Source: Nymphaea colorata (lineage: Eukaryota; Streptophyta; Magnoliopsida; Nymphaeales; Nymphaeaceae). Taken from it: a stretch of 64,000 nt of DNA. Made by a program: the position numbers and the translations under genes. This document shows positions 37,801-51,900 of the stretch, piece after piece. The notes below the pieces were generated by a model. It was given only the letters and a program-made list of their open reading frames with translations, was not told the DNA's origin and did no database searches. Each line of letters begins with the position of its first letter. Within the stretch, counting starts at the first letter, position 1. The stretch covers positions 16,051,149-16,115,148 of the forward strand of contig NC_045146.1 in the NCBI RefSeq assembly GCF_008831285.2. The letters are read 5' to 3'.

Positions 37801-40800
37801 ACAGATTATTCTACTAATCAAAGATCTGGTAGAACCCCAAAAGGTTGCCTTCTTGAAGATTTGGCTTACTTTTTGCAGCAATTTAGTAAACAGTTAGCAG
37901 TTGCCCACAGGCAAAATTTTCCTTTATCAACCAGTGTTTTTTGGTGATAGGGCAATAGGGCATCATCCCGTCCCTTCAAATGCTTGTTACTTGAGCACAT
38001 GTAGTTGTTTCTTTGTATGCGTGACCCACTGTGAAGGTCATATGCTTTGCATGTTAAACTCCTGACTTTTTTCCTTCCCTTCCATCAATTTAATCTTTAG
38101 AAAATGACTAGTTTCATGCTCAAAGTTTACTTCCAAGAGTTGATAAAAGAACGATCGACATTTTTATAGTGTTTTGCAGAAGTTTCCTTCTAACTAGTTA
38201 AGTTTCAGTTTGTCACAAGGTATAGTGTTCCCTGAAACAGTTGCCCCTTGTGTGTGGAATGCTTTCATGTGCTTTAGTTGACTCATCAGGTAAGTATAAT
38301 AAGTATAGCTGTTCTTATGGGTGCTCGCTTCTCTTCTTAGTGCACATGGAGTGTTGGGATTTTTACTTTGTGAATTTTTTGATATAATTCATAGGAATAA
38401 TTCAATAGTTCATAGAAATAATTCTTTAACCTTTCTATTGCATGAGATGTCTTTGCACTTTGCAGTTTCTTGCAATAGTAGTATGAATAATAAATTTTCA
38501 TTAGAGCACCACTTGATTCCAGATTATTTTTCTTTGCTTTTGATTCACACTAATTTTCTCCTTAGCTTATGTGTTTGTGCCCAGAAATGTGCTGACTTGA
38601 AATATGTGAGCCATGATGCTGATTGGGTTAGTTTTAGAATCTTGGGATTGTCACCACTTTTGTTACTGCTACTTTGAATTTTGCAGGTTCCACAAGCTAC
38701 TATTGAGGTCAAGGATTTGAAGTTGGACATTTGTAAAAGTGGTGGTCCAGTTCCGATTCTGTCTGTCAAAGTACGACTTTTGCCTATTTCTATCCAAACA
38801 TCAGACTCACACACTAGTTGTGAACAATCATCAAATTCTGTTATTGGAGGAAGTGCCTTGGCTGGAAAATCTTGCACAACACCTTTCGTTTGTGAAGAAC
38901 TATCTCTTATGTGTGAATTTGCACATGAAAGGTGAGTTCAACTCATAAGAAACGTCCTTTTTGAAACTGGTATCAGAGCTGATATTTAACTGACTCTGCC
39001 ATTTATACAATGCATTAAAGGAAAAACTTACAAAATTCTGCTAATTCTTGTAAAAAAGAATTTGAAGAACATAGGTATGAAGTGGGACCAGACAAGTAGA
39101 CAACTCATCAAAAGCACCGGCTTTGTCCAAGGATGATGAGGTATTTGTAGGCTTCGTAGTAACATAATCAACAAAAGGAGAGTTTCTCTTGGTCAATGGG
39201 AATTTGTGAAATTCTTATACAAAATAGTGTTTAACGACCTTCCATACTCTTATGAATAAATTCATTTTCTTTTCTATAATTTCTCAATAAGTGAGTTTTT
39301 GAATACTTCAAGTTGTTGGGTGCCTTTCATGCAAAAAAATGTTGTGTACAATTCGAATTATTACTGAGGCATTCTCTGATATAGATTTGTCCTGGATATG
39401 TTAAATAAAATGGTTACAGACTCTCTCTTGTCTATACGTGTGTGTTATCTATATATATATATATATATATACATGCATGAGCACCAACATCTTTTTTTGT
39501 ATTTTTTTTCCTTGAAATATGCATTCCTTTATCTGATCACATGCCTTCATGCATGGATGTGTTTTGTCTGTGTGGGTGATAGCAAGCTATAATCGGTTCG
39601 TCTAGATCTGAGAAGTCAATTGTTTCTTCTCATGGCTACTGCGGCAGAAGCAAACTAGGTTACTTTCTTTTTCTTTAAGTTTCTTTGGAGTTCAGCACTC
39701 AAAATGGATCTTTTTGTAGGGAGTTGGGTTTCATGACCAAGAATGTTGAGGTTGCTAGTGGAGAAGTTGCCATCGATCTAAGTGAAGTGTTGTTTCTTAA
39801 GAAGAGTATACATTCAGAAACATCTGTTAGTGATGGGACTGATGCAGGAGATTCTGAAAGCAGTGAAGCAACAGTTGAATCTTCTAAACCACCCAAAAAG
39901 GGACTTACCTCAGCAAAAAAAATCATTTCAGGGTTTCCTGAAAAGGTAAAGATGCAATTTGCATGCATTATTTGTTTCACTTTGTTTTTCTTCATGTTAA
40001 CATGGAGCGTTTTTTCTGCCTATATTTTTTTTTACTTCTGGTAGTGTGTATTACTATAAATGTTTTGGTTTGTTTGCGTTTAGTATATGGGAATCTATCC
40101 AAGAGCATGCAATACAATTTTTATCTGCAAAATTTCAAGCCTTATTGTGCTTTATGGTAATGGTGTTACATGTAACGGTTGTGAAATCCATGTCGTTGTA
40201 TTGAATGTTCAAATATCTTTTCTTTATGAGTTCAATACAGCCTTCGGCATAAAACGTCTGGATATAACTTCTTCAGAGGGACTTGACAAGTAAACTGTTC
40301 AAAACAATGATCCCTGGACCCTTATCAGTATGCTCATTCCAGAATAAGTGTATCAAAGGTTGCTTGTAGACAAAAGTGCACGTGTGAAATGTTTCTAACT
40401 TTCCATTCATTATGATTGTGTATAACATTATGGAGGTGATTTGCAAGTCAACCTTATAGTGCATATGTATGTAGATTGACCTTGTTGCACAAAAAGCTCA
40501 GAACAGAACTCCTGTTTTAAAGCTCATACATAAGCTCAGAGTGGAACTCCTGGTGTAGAGCTCATGTATAAAGGTTCAGTTTAGTATCAAGATAAGATTA
40601 TGAGGAATAATTATGTGAACATTTGTTTGAGAAAAAGCTTGAGAAGAATAAGAATGGAAACTTCAATTCTTTGGTAGCAAAGCACATGAAAAGATTATGT
40701 GAAGTGTATCTAAGACATATAAGTTCATCTTTATCCTTTATTCATGATTTCCACTCTAGAATTACTTCCATTTCCTTTTTCCCCATAGGCACACTGTGAA

Positions 40801-42865
40801 GAGCAGCATCATAATAATGAATTGAAGATTGTATTCCAAAAATTTGACATCTGGAATGCTATTGACATGCTGTTTGAGGATTTAATCAATCAGAATCTGT
40901 CTCCCCAATCTTCAATTTGTTATACGTAGGTTACTTTGTACCCAGCACTGCTACATGTTTGCTGCGAGATCTGCTTTACAGCCATTCATTTGAACATTTT
41001 TTTGTGTGTGGTCTTTGTGTCCATTTTGATAAAATGGATTTTCATTAGACTTGCAGCTGCATGGCGGGCACCGGTACATCTTTAATTGATCTTACTATAG
41101 GCATCTTAATTCCCAAAATGTTGCCTTTGACATCTGTAATTACTTAGATGGCCATGCTTATGTACTTGTCTATGTCTCCCAAGTTCAACTTTCGTGAACT
41201 TGCAATTCAGGTAATTGGAATTGTCTGGCAGGTTAAGAGTTGGCTGCTATTAATAAGGAAATTGGGATATCTTTCATATTTTAGCATCAGTTGGTTAGAG
41301 ATTGTCGGGGTTGAACGAATAATTTTCTTTCATTATTTTCACTTGACTTACGTTGTTCATGTGCCTTGCATCAATTTAAAGAGTAGACATACTGGCAGTT
41401 TAGGAGGGTTCGGTGAACCTTTTCAGTTGATGTTGACTAGTATGTTCATTGTAATTAAAAGGGAAACTTCAAAACTTACCTAAATATTTAATAAAAGCAC
41501 CTAACTTTTCAATATTGTTGGAAGCACCTCTAAGTTTTTCCTAGCTTATTAAAAAAATATATAAGTTATTTTTGTCAATTTCACTGTAAGTAAAAGTTTA
41601 TCAGTTTGTCCTCTAAAATAATATGAAAAATATACTTATCTTTGTGAACATGCCTATATGTCTCGTGATCAAAATTTAGCAATTATCATTAATAAAAAAA
41701 ATAAATTTGTATGGCTAATTTAAAGATTAAAAAGCTAAGATTAAACATGTATTGATGCTAATGGGTATAATTAAAGAAGTCGATATAAACTACTGAATGT
41801 GAATTTGTTTGGCATTGAGGGTATATGGCCATTTAATCTCATTAACCCAGCTCAAATCAGTATTAACCGTAGGTTGAATTGATGAAAGGCCTATTTTTGA
41901 CTAACAAGTGCGAACCTTAACTGGGTTTTTAACGACATTGAAAGGTCGTGTGCCTCTGATTGTTGCCAAAACTTAGATGTAATTTTGACAATTTCCTATT
42001 AAATATTTACTCCACTAGAGATTGTCTAGATGCATGCAAAAGATTTGTCTCTTTGTCAATATAATACGTTTGTCTCTTTGTCAATATAATATGTTGTTGC
42101 ATGCTATAACTTGACATTCTGAGGTAGTTATGACACTGAGAAGACTTTATGCTTCCTTTGTTGGGCAGATTTTTTAGACTCAAGTTATTTTATTTAATGA
42201 TTCCACAGCACGTACATGTTATATCTTTACAAAGTGTCAAGAGCAAGACGTTTCTTTTGTTGCTTTTTTTAATATTAATGAAGCTGTATTGATCATTACT
42301 GGGAGTTATTTGTCCATTGTTTCTATCAGTTTATTGTTGGTGCATGCTACTTGCATGTTAATACTGTCACAAATATTACTTTTCTTTGGAAGGTTAGCTT
42401 CAGTTTGCCAAAGCTGGATGTGAAGTTCACGCATCGGACTCAGTCACTTACTCTGGAGAATAACATAATGGGCATTCAACTACGGAGCAGCAAATCACAG
42501 ATTGTAGAGGATGTAGACGAGTCCACCACACACCTTGATGTCCAAATGGATTTTAGTGAAATTCATGTACTTAAAAGTGTCCCCTTGTCCTTTAATTGCA
42601 AGTCAGTTTTCATGCTAAGCTCGTTCTGTTTCAGCCGTTTGTTTGATTTATTGATTTTTTTTTTCCAGCTTTTGAGAGAAGAGACCATGTCTGTGCTGGA
42701 AATTCTAAAGGTTGTGCTTACATCATCTATTGATGTCCCTATGCAAGTAAGCTCCTGAAAACACTTCATGTTTTTTGGGAGAAAGTAAGGGTGTTTTATC
42801 TGAGTATTGAGCATCAATGATGTAGGATTAATCATGTTCTCTTACAGGAAGATTTTACATTTTTC

Positions 42866-42907
<42 letters not shown>

Positions 42908-45900
42908 ATGATTGGATATACATTAGCTGTATCCCATACCCAACTCTTATGCAATTGCAATGTAGTACCATCTACTGTGCCTGTATGACATATGCACACA
43001 TATTTTTTGCCTGTTATGCACAAGGAGATTGAAGATGTCTCTATCTTCCTTTTTCAATAATTTTGCATTGTTGAATGACGACCCTTCTAGAGGCCAAAGC
43101 TGAACTTGGTGATAATCTAATAACCTCAACTATTATATCATTATGATTGTTCTGGATTCAATAATATGTTGGTAGAAGGATGCATACTGAAAAATGATTA
43201 TGTGTCCTTCACTACAAAGAGGCATTGACTCGTCCATGATACATATAACATAACATTTATTTTTGTGGTGTATAAAGTCGTAAAATTTCAGGTGCCTTAT
43301 GTGCTTCGTGCTTAAATATTTTTGTATATTTCAATCACACTAATTCTGTTACATGGAGCATAGGTGCAACTCCAAATATACGTCTACAATTTTGTATTCA
43401 TATCCCCACGAACATATGCATGCTTGTTCAGTCTTCAATATTTCTACACTGAATCATCTTTTGCATGAATTAACTTGGCTTGGATTGCAATATTTTTCAG
43501 ATGCATGAGGCTTCATATGATTTATTTTGCTGACCCTGGTTTGGCTTTCAGCTAACTGCACCGATCAGGGCTGAAGTTGATGTCAAGCTCGGAGGAACTC
43601 AATGCAATATACTTTTAAGTCGCTTGCAGCCATGGTTACATCTTTATGCCTCAAATAGAACAAAGAAAATGGTCCTTCATAAAAAAGATTCAGAGGGTGG
43701 CAAATTTCAAAAAACCGATGCAAAAGCTATGATGTGGACATGTACTGTCTCTGCTCCAGAGATGACTATTGTGTTGTACAGCTTCAAGGGTTTACCTCTA
43801 TATCATGTATGTTTTGAACTAATAGCTTTCTTGATAAAGTGCGGATTATTGGTTTACGCACATGCACAGCCAGAACATTTGACTTGATAGGCAGCCAATT
43901 CATGAATATTTGAAAATAACATATCGGTGTTCATAAAGAAATTTCTGTGGATTGCTCTTTTTCTTCTTGTTTGATTTAGATTTTGTGGGAGAACCTTTCC
44001 CATGCTGAAGCATGCATTTTCTTTTTAGTAATGAGTTGAGATTGGAAAGATGAAGTTCATGTGGACTTGCAGACTGTTACGAGATAAGTAGTTTTAACTT
44101 TACAGAGAGGTTTCTCCAGAAGGCTGAGGTAGAATACTTTACAGATGAGCATAGATAGAATACTTCATAGTTCATAGATGAGCAAAAATTAGATCCTCCG
44201 TTCTTTCATATTATTGATTTTATTTTCTGCTACTAAAAAATTCAAAATTTCGAAAATATTAAACATCTAACTAGAAAGTCATGGTTTGAGTAGACAATGT
44301 TGACTTTTGTCTCTAACTTGGCTACGTGCATGTACACAGAGAGAACTGCTTTGAACGCTTGTTTGGTATTTCTGAGAACATGAAAGCGATTCTGTAGTTT
44401 GACTTGGAACCAGTGGCAGTGACTATAAGATCTTAGGCTTCTTAGTTGTCTGAGCTGAGATAAGTATCTAAGCATTATTTTTGGTATATAACCAGGTTTC
44501 TTTTATTGTACATGCTTCTTTGAATATTAGCAGCAGTTAAACTTGTAATGCCACTCATAGTGCAGAGTTGAACGCTTGTTTATGTGCACAATTGCTGATG
44601 TTTGCTATTATGGTTTTCTGTATGTCTGATCTCTCTCACACATATTGTCTTGACTTGTCTTACAGTTGGTTTTCAATGGCAATGCAGGGTTGCTCACAAT
44701 CATCACATATCTTCGCAAATAATATAGCTACTACAGGAACTCCATTGCATATGGAACTTGGTGAAATACACCTCCATATGGCAGATGAGTACCAGGAGTC
44801 TCTGAAGGAAAACTTATTTGGTATGGAAGCAAATTCTGGTTCTTTGATGCATATTGCAAAGGTCAGCATAGATTTAGGACCCAAGGACATGGAATCACAT
44901 GAAGCCCATGATCCAAGTCGGCGCAAATTAGTATTTTCAGTTGATATAACTGGTATGGGTGTAGACTTTAATTTCCAGAGAATTGAGTCAATTGTATCAA
45001 CAGCATTGTCTTTGAAAGCAATCCTAAAGAGTCTGTCTGTGATGGGCAAGACAACGTCAGCCAGCAAAACAAGTCACATAAAAAAATCATCAACGAAAGG
45101 GGCTCGTCTGCTAAAACTTAACCTTGAAAGGTGCTCGATAAGGTTTTGTGGTGACATTGGAGTGGAAAATACTGTAGTATCTGACCCTAAACGTGTCAAT
45201 TATGGATCACAGGGTGGCACAGTCATTATTAGTGTTTCTGCTGATGGTACACCACGCACGGCCAGGATAACATCCATGTTATCTGATGAAAGAAAGCAAC
45301 TTAAATATGTTATGTGTCTTGACATTTTCCATTTAAGTCTCTGTCTGAACAAAGACAAGCGATCCACACACATGGATTTAGAACGAGCTAAATCTGTCTA
45401 TGAGGCATGTTCTGATGAAAACACGGGTAATCTGAAAGTGACATTGTTGGACATGCAGAATGCTAAGTTTGTCCACCGCCCTAATGGCCTTGATGAGATG
45501 TCTGTTTGTTCCCTTTTCAGTGCAACAGACATAAAAATTAGATGGGAGCCTGACATGCATTTATCTCTATATGAACTTTTGTTGCGCTTGAGGTTGCTGT
45601 TGCAGAAACAAAGTCATGAGGGTTGTTCTGAGAACTTGAATCTGCACTCTCACAAAGAGGTGGCAGTGCAAGAGGCTATTGATGATTCCTCGTCTACGAA
45701 AAAACGGAAGAAAAAGGAACTTGTCCTTGCTGTTGATGTAGAGGTCTTAACAGTATCTGCAGAACTTGCAGATGGTGTGGAGGCAGTAATCCAGGTTCAG
45801 TCAATTTTCTCAGAAAATGCCAAGATAGGGGTACTTCTTGAGGATCTTAGACTTATCATTAATGATGCAAGAGTGCTTAGAAGCAGCAGAATGCAGATTT

Positions 45901-48900
45901 CTCGCATCCCCAGCGTGCCTGTTATAAGCAGCTCATCTGACAATAAGTCCTCATCACTTACCACATGGGACTGGATTGTTCAAGGACTTGATGTCCATAT
46001 ATGCATGGCTTATCGCCTACAATTACGTGCCATTGAGGATGCTGTTGAAGATATGTGGCGAGGATTAAAACTTGTTATGGCTGCTAAAGCTGATTTGCGT
46101 TTGCCATCAAAGAAAGAAGGTCCAAAGCAGGTTAAACAGAAGTCCTCAAAGTTTGGTTGTTTAAAATTCAGTATACGTAAGGTTACTGCTGATATTGAGG
46201 AAGAGCCAATGCAGGGATGGCTAGATGAACATTACCAGCTGATGAAGAAGGAAGTTTGTGAATTAGCTATTCGGTTGAAATTTCTGGAGGACATTGTATC
46301 TGGAGGGTTTCGGAGTTCTGGAAATATTGAGGGAGGTGAATCAGTTTCTGAAAAAAAAATTTGCCATAATGGAGTTGAAATTGATCCTCATGATACGTCA
46401 GCTGTTAAAAAATTGGAAGAAGACATCCACAAGCAGGCATTCCGTTCCTATTACCAAGCATGTCGGAACATGGTTATCTCCGAAGGATCTGGTGCTTGCA
46501 GAGAAGGTTTCCAGGCTGGGTTTAAGCCTAGTACGGCTAGAGCTTCTCTTTTATCTCTTCATGCTACAGACTTGGAGCTAAGCTTGACAAAAATTGAAGG
46601 TGGCAGAAATGGAATGATTGAATTCATTAGGAGCATGGACTCAGTTTGCATGGAGTCTGAGATACCTTTCTCCAGGTTGTATGGATCAAATATTTCCGTC
46701 AACATTGGTTCTCTTGCTGCCCAGCTGAGAAATTTTTCTTATCCACTGTTTTCTGGTATTGCTGGTCAGTGTGAAGGACGCATTGTGTTTGCACAGCAGG
46801 TTAGCTACAACACATATTCATTTGCTTTGGCCAGCCTGTTTTAGTTTATACTTTATATGTTGCTTCTGTATGTGTCTGCTTGTGTATCTGAGAGAGAGAG
46901 AGAGAGAGAGGCTGCACGTGAAACCTCTGTCCTGGTCTGTTCATTTTCTTTCTTCTCATCTTCTGATTGAAAATTTTTCAGAAATGCTAGAACTCAGAGT
47001 CTCAGTCCACGTCTTGGGTACTATTAGTATATTCAGATCATTTATTGCTTCTTTATTTGATATGTCAAATGCAGGCGACCTGTTTCCAGCCACAAATTCA
47101 ACAAGATGTTTTCATTGGTAGATGGAGAAGGGTGTCTATGCTGAGATCGGCAAGTGGCACAACACCACCAATGAAAACATACTCTGATTTACCCCTTCGT
47201 TTTCAGATGGCAGAAGTGTCCTTTGGGGTGGGTTTTGAACCTGTTTTTGCTGATATAAGCTATGCTTTCACAGTAGCGCTTCGTAGGGCAAACCTGAGTG
47301 TTAGGCATCGTGATTCAAGTTCAGTTCTTGATTCTTCCAAAATTGGAACCTCTTCTTTGCCTGACCCCCCTAAAAAGGAACGCAGCTTACCATGGTGGGA
47401 TGATGTAAGATTCTATGTTCATGGAAAGATTGGGCTCTACTGTACAAGGCTAACCTGGAATATTTTAGCAACCACAGATCCATACGAAAAGCTTGACAAA
47501 CTTCAAATTGTTTCTGATGACATGGACATTCAACAGTCAGATGGACTAGTTCTTTTTTCAACAAAGAACTTCCGAATATATGTTAGCAGTTTGGAGCAAC
47601 TGGTTAACAACTGCAACATTAAACCACCTGTTGATGCATCTAAAGCCTTTCTTTATTCCCCTGGTTTCTCTCTTGAAGTTAAGATGGAATGGGAATGCGA
47701 ATCAGGTACACCTCTTAATCATTATCTGCATGCACTCCCAAGTGAAGGTCAACCTCGTCCAAAGGTCTTTGATCCATTTCGTTCTACATCCTTGTCCCTA
47801 CGTTGGAACTTTTCTCTCAAACCGTCTGCTACATCTGGGGAAGTATCTTCATCCTCATCAACATTGGATCCATCAGTCCTCGTTGTTCCATCATGTCAAT
47901 ATGCTTCAAGTGCATCAGCAATAAAAGAGGAGCATGCCTTCTCTGACTCTCCTTGTATGTATATGGGAGCACATGATTTAGTTTGGGTGTTTAGATGGTG
48001 GAACTTGGTATATAATCCTCCTCACAAGTTAAGGTCTTTCTCTCGATGGCCACGTTTTGGTGTGCCACGTGTGGCAAGATCAGGTAATTTGTCATTGGAC
48101 AAAGTAATGACAGAATTCATGCTTCGGCTTGATGCAACGCCTGTTTCCATTAAACATGTATCTCTAGCTGACAATGATCCTGCTAGTGGGTTGACTTTTA
48201 GGGTGACTAAGTTAAAGTATGAACTTTGTTATAGTCGTGGTAAGCAGATATACACCTTTGACTGCAAGCGTGACACCTTGGACCTGGTCTACCAGGGTCT
48301 TGATCTGCACGTGTTGAAGGTTGATCTGAACAAGAACAATTGCTCATGTGCTGTGCATGGCATATCAAAAATGAAGAGAATTCAGCAGGTTACTTCAACC
48401 GAATTACCTCGTGATGACTGCTTTGACAATGTTGAACATTGCACCAAGAGGTATAAGGATGATGGATTTCTTTTATCTTCTGATTATTTCACAATTAGGA
48501 GGCAGGCACCAAAGGCTGATCCTGCCAGGCTATTAGCTTGGCAAGAAGCTGGAAGGAAGAGCCTCGAGACAACATATGTCAGATCTGAGTTTGAGAACAG
48601 CAGTGAGAGTGATCATACAAGGTCTGATCCCAGTGATGATGATGGATTTAATGTAGTAATAGCCGACAATTGCCAGCGTGTGTTTGTCTATGGGCTTAAA
48701 CTGCTTTGGACTATCGAGAACAGGGATGCTGTTTGGTCATGGGCTGGAGAAATATCTAGAGCTTTTGAACCTCCCAAACCTTCTCCATCACGACAATATA
48801 GACAAAGAAAATTAATTGAAGAGCAGCAGGCCCAGGGTGGGACAGAGGTGTCTGCTGATGATTCCTCTAAACCTTCACCAGCTCCTAAAATGAAGGGCAC

Positions 48901-51900
48901 AAACGGATCTTCTCCACTGCATGGGGATGTATCATCATCTTCATCACTTTCAGTCCCATCGCCTTCTATGAGAACAGAATGCTTAACTTCGGGTGCAGCT
49001 GGTAGGTCTCTTCCTTCTTCACTGTAATTTTTTGTATAATGTGCCAATATGCAAATTATTGAAAGATCTTTGTTCTCTCTGTGTGCATTTAACACCTTGT
49101 TGACCATTTTCGGAACAAAAAATATTCTCTGCAAGATGTGCCATTCATTTTCCCTTTTCTATTTATGCTGATAATTTCCATTAAGAAAGATTTTCCTCCT
49201 ACCATCTGATGGACTTTGTGACTTGGTTGTGGTAAACTTCTCTAAGATGTTCATGTTCATGATTAACCAGCAAAGCCTGGAAGCACAGATGATGCTGAAG
49301 AGGAAGGAACACGTCACTTCATGGTGAATGTCATTCAACCTCAGTTTAATCTTCATTCTGAAGAAGCTAATGTAAGTTGTGCTGCTTTGGTACTTCTCTT
49401 GTTGGTTTTCATTAGTTTTCTTGTTGAAGTTCAAGAAATTTTCTTTTAGTAAATTGTCTTTTGTTATCGTTTACATAATCAAGCTTTCTAGTTTCTTGCT
49501 ATTTTCTTCATTTCTTCTTGTCATTATTTTGATTGCAGTGTAAAAGTTATTTCTATTGTTTTTGAAAGAAAAGGAGAGGTACAAAGAACCGGCACATATG
49601 CATTGTTTTTGAAATTTATTTCATACCGATCAACACATGCATACAAGATCTAGTGCTCGGTGGGTACCTGTTCCATGCCCAAAATAATAAAAAGGGCCAT
49701 TCAGTATTTTGGTGGCCATGCCCACAAGGGCCTAGTTGAAGCGTAATCATCCATGTCATTATCAGCAAAGTTTTCTCAAGAGTTATTTACAGGATCTGGT
49801 CTTTCTAGGGAAAATAATGACAAAACATTGAGTTAATGTGGTTAAAAATGATGAAAATAGTGAATTATTTAAAACATAAAAGAAACAAAAAGAAATCGCA
49901 TGTTCCAATTTACGAAATGATGAAAAAGGGAGCTTTTCTAAGTCTTGAGATAATATTGTAAATGCCTTGGGGTAATCACATTATTTTTTATTGTTTAGTG
50001 ACATCTTGACAATATCAGGATAGTGCTGATATAATTAGCTAGCTTCAGAATGTTGGTAATATTGGGTTTTTTTCAATATATGGAGAGTGTGGAAAGGATA
50101 TTGGTGTCTAGTCCAGACTGAGAGAGAGAGAGAGAGAGAGAGAGAGGAATTCTATGCTGCTGTGTGCCTGATGGCTGAAAGTTAAAAATCCATAGCTAAA
50201 AGCATCATAAATCATTTGCTAAAAACACCATGAACTGTTGTTGGCTTGCTGCATCATAAAGACATAAACCATCCCTTCCCAAGTCACACGGGTACTTCTG
50301 TAAGGTCCATCTACCCGTGTTGCCGTACCCGTACCTAAAGTGGGTACTTAGATACACTTGAGTACTTTTTATCTCGAAGCTGATCCAAACTATTTAATTT
50401 TACTTAATTTAATTTTTTCTAACTCAGTTTTCATTCTATTTTTTTAGAGTTATTGTTCATGAACAGATAGTGTTTTTATTTACATCACTTATTTATATGT
50501 TGCTTGCATTTTGATTTTTTTGTGCTACTTTGTGTATATACATATTACATATATATATCCTGCCGTATCTCTGTACCCACATTTTCTAAAGTTACCATGT
50601 CCATGCACTCCATACCTGTACCCCCATCGTACCCATACCCATGTGACTTAGGTCACTACTGCTCATGTGATGACTGTTTATGGTGACCTTTTCTTTTTTT
50701 AAAATTTTTAGCTACTTGGTAAGATCGTATAGATGACAACACAGAAATCCCCTATACATACATATGCATATGTATATGTATACATATATATATGTATGTG
50801 CATGCATGCATGCATGTATGTTTTAATAATGTACGTGTGCATATATATAATGTAATATGCTTGCAGTAGAAAAAAGTTGGGTTACTATTCCTATCCTAAT
50901 GATTATGATATATATGAGTGCGTCTATTTGAATCATGTACAACAGAAAACATGGTTTGCAGTTGACTTCACTATACTGCATAGAAAAAGCCACACGTCTT
51001 TCACATGCTCATATTCTTTCCCTCTGTTGAGCACTATAGCTAGCTGATGGCTCAAAGTTGGAGGAAGATCTATCTGATGCCCTGAACAAGAGATGCTGCT
51101 GTCTGTTTTTGAGATGAGAAACTTTCTGAAGGAAAGAAAGAAGATATAGTTACATAGACAAGGAGGTGTGGATCTTCTGGTCATATTCGCCTTGTTGCAT
51201 AGGCATGTTTATAGGTGCTTTAGAAGTCAGCTTTTCAATGTGTCAAGATTTCATGATTTCTTTACAAATATTTGATCGTTAAGCTAGGGATGCTGCAAGG
51301 TGTTTCTCAACATGTGATTCCTTGGTTATGAATTGAGACTGTCAGTGGTGTGGGTGCTCTGAAATTCTGAATACAATTTTAATGATGGAAAAGGGAAGAT
51401 TGGGTGAAGAAAATTGTTAATTTATCCATTGATTTACTCGTTATATATCTTGGTATTAAGTATCTGTCAAGCTTCTGACCATATCTTTGTTACAATTTGA
51501 GGCATCGGCCTTCACTCTGCATATTCTGACCACTTGGTTTCGCCCGATCATGTTCTTTATGTTATAGTGGTCATTATTTTGCATGTCACCTATTGAATTA
51601 TTTTGTAGTGAATGGTAAAGCATATGGAGCCACAAATGTTTCTCAGTCTTTTGTCGTTTTTCCCTTTTGCTTATTGTCTTGCTTGCTTTTCTAGGTTTAT
51701 ATTAGCTGTTAGTGTGCTTCTTCTATAAGCAGCTCAATTTTACAATGGCAACTTGCAACTTTTCCAGGGTAGGTTCTTACTTGCTGCTGCTAGTGGTCGT
51801 GTCCTGGCTCGTTCATTCCACTCGGTCCTGCATGTGGGGTATGAGATGATCGAACAGGCACTTGGTGCTGGAGGCGTGCAGATTCCTGAGGCTCAACCTG

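Noticed and set aside
44568-44687. Upstream extension of the giant SABRE-like exon 12 to an ATG at 44568
   Set aside because: Family sequence begins at GCSQSSH after the TGCAG acceptor at 44687, and exon 11 joins it in phase; the upstream open frame is intronic.
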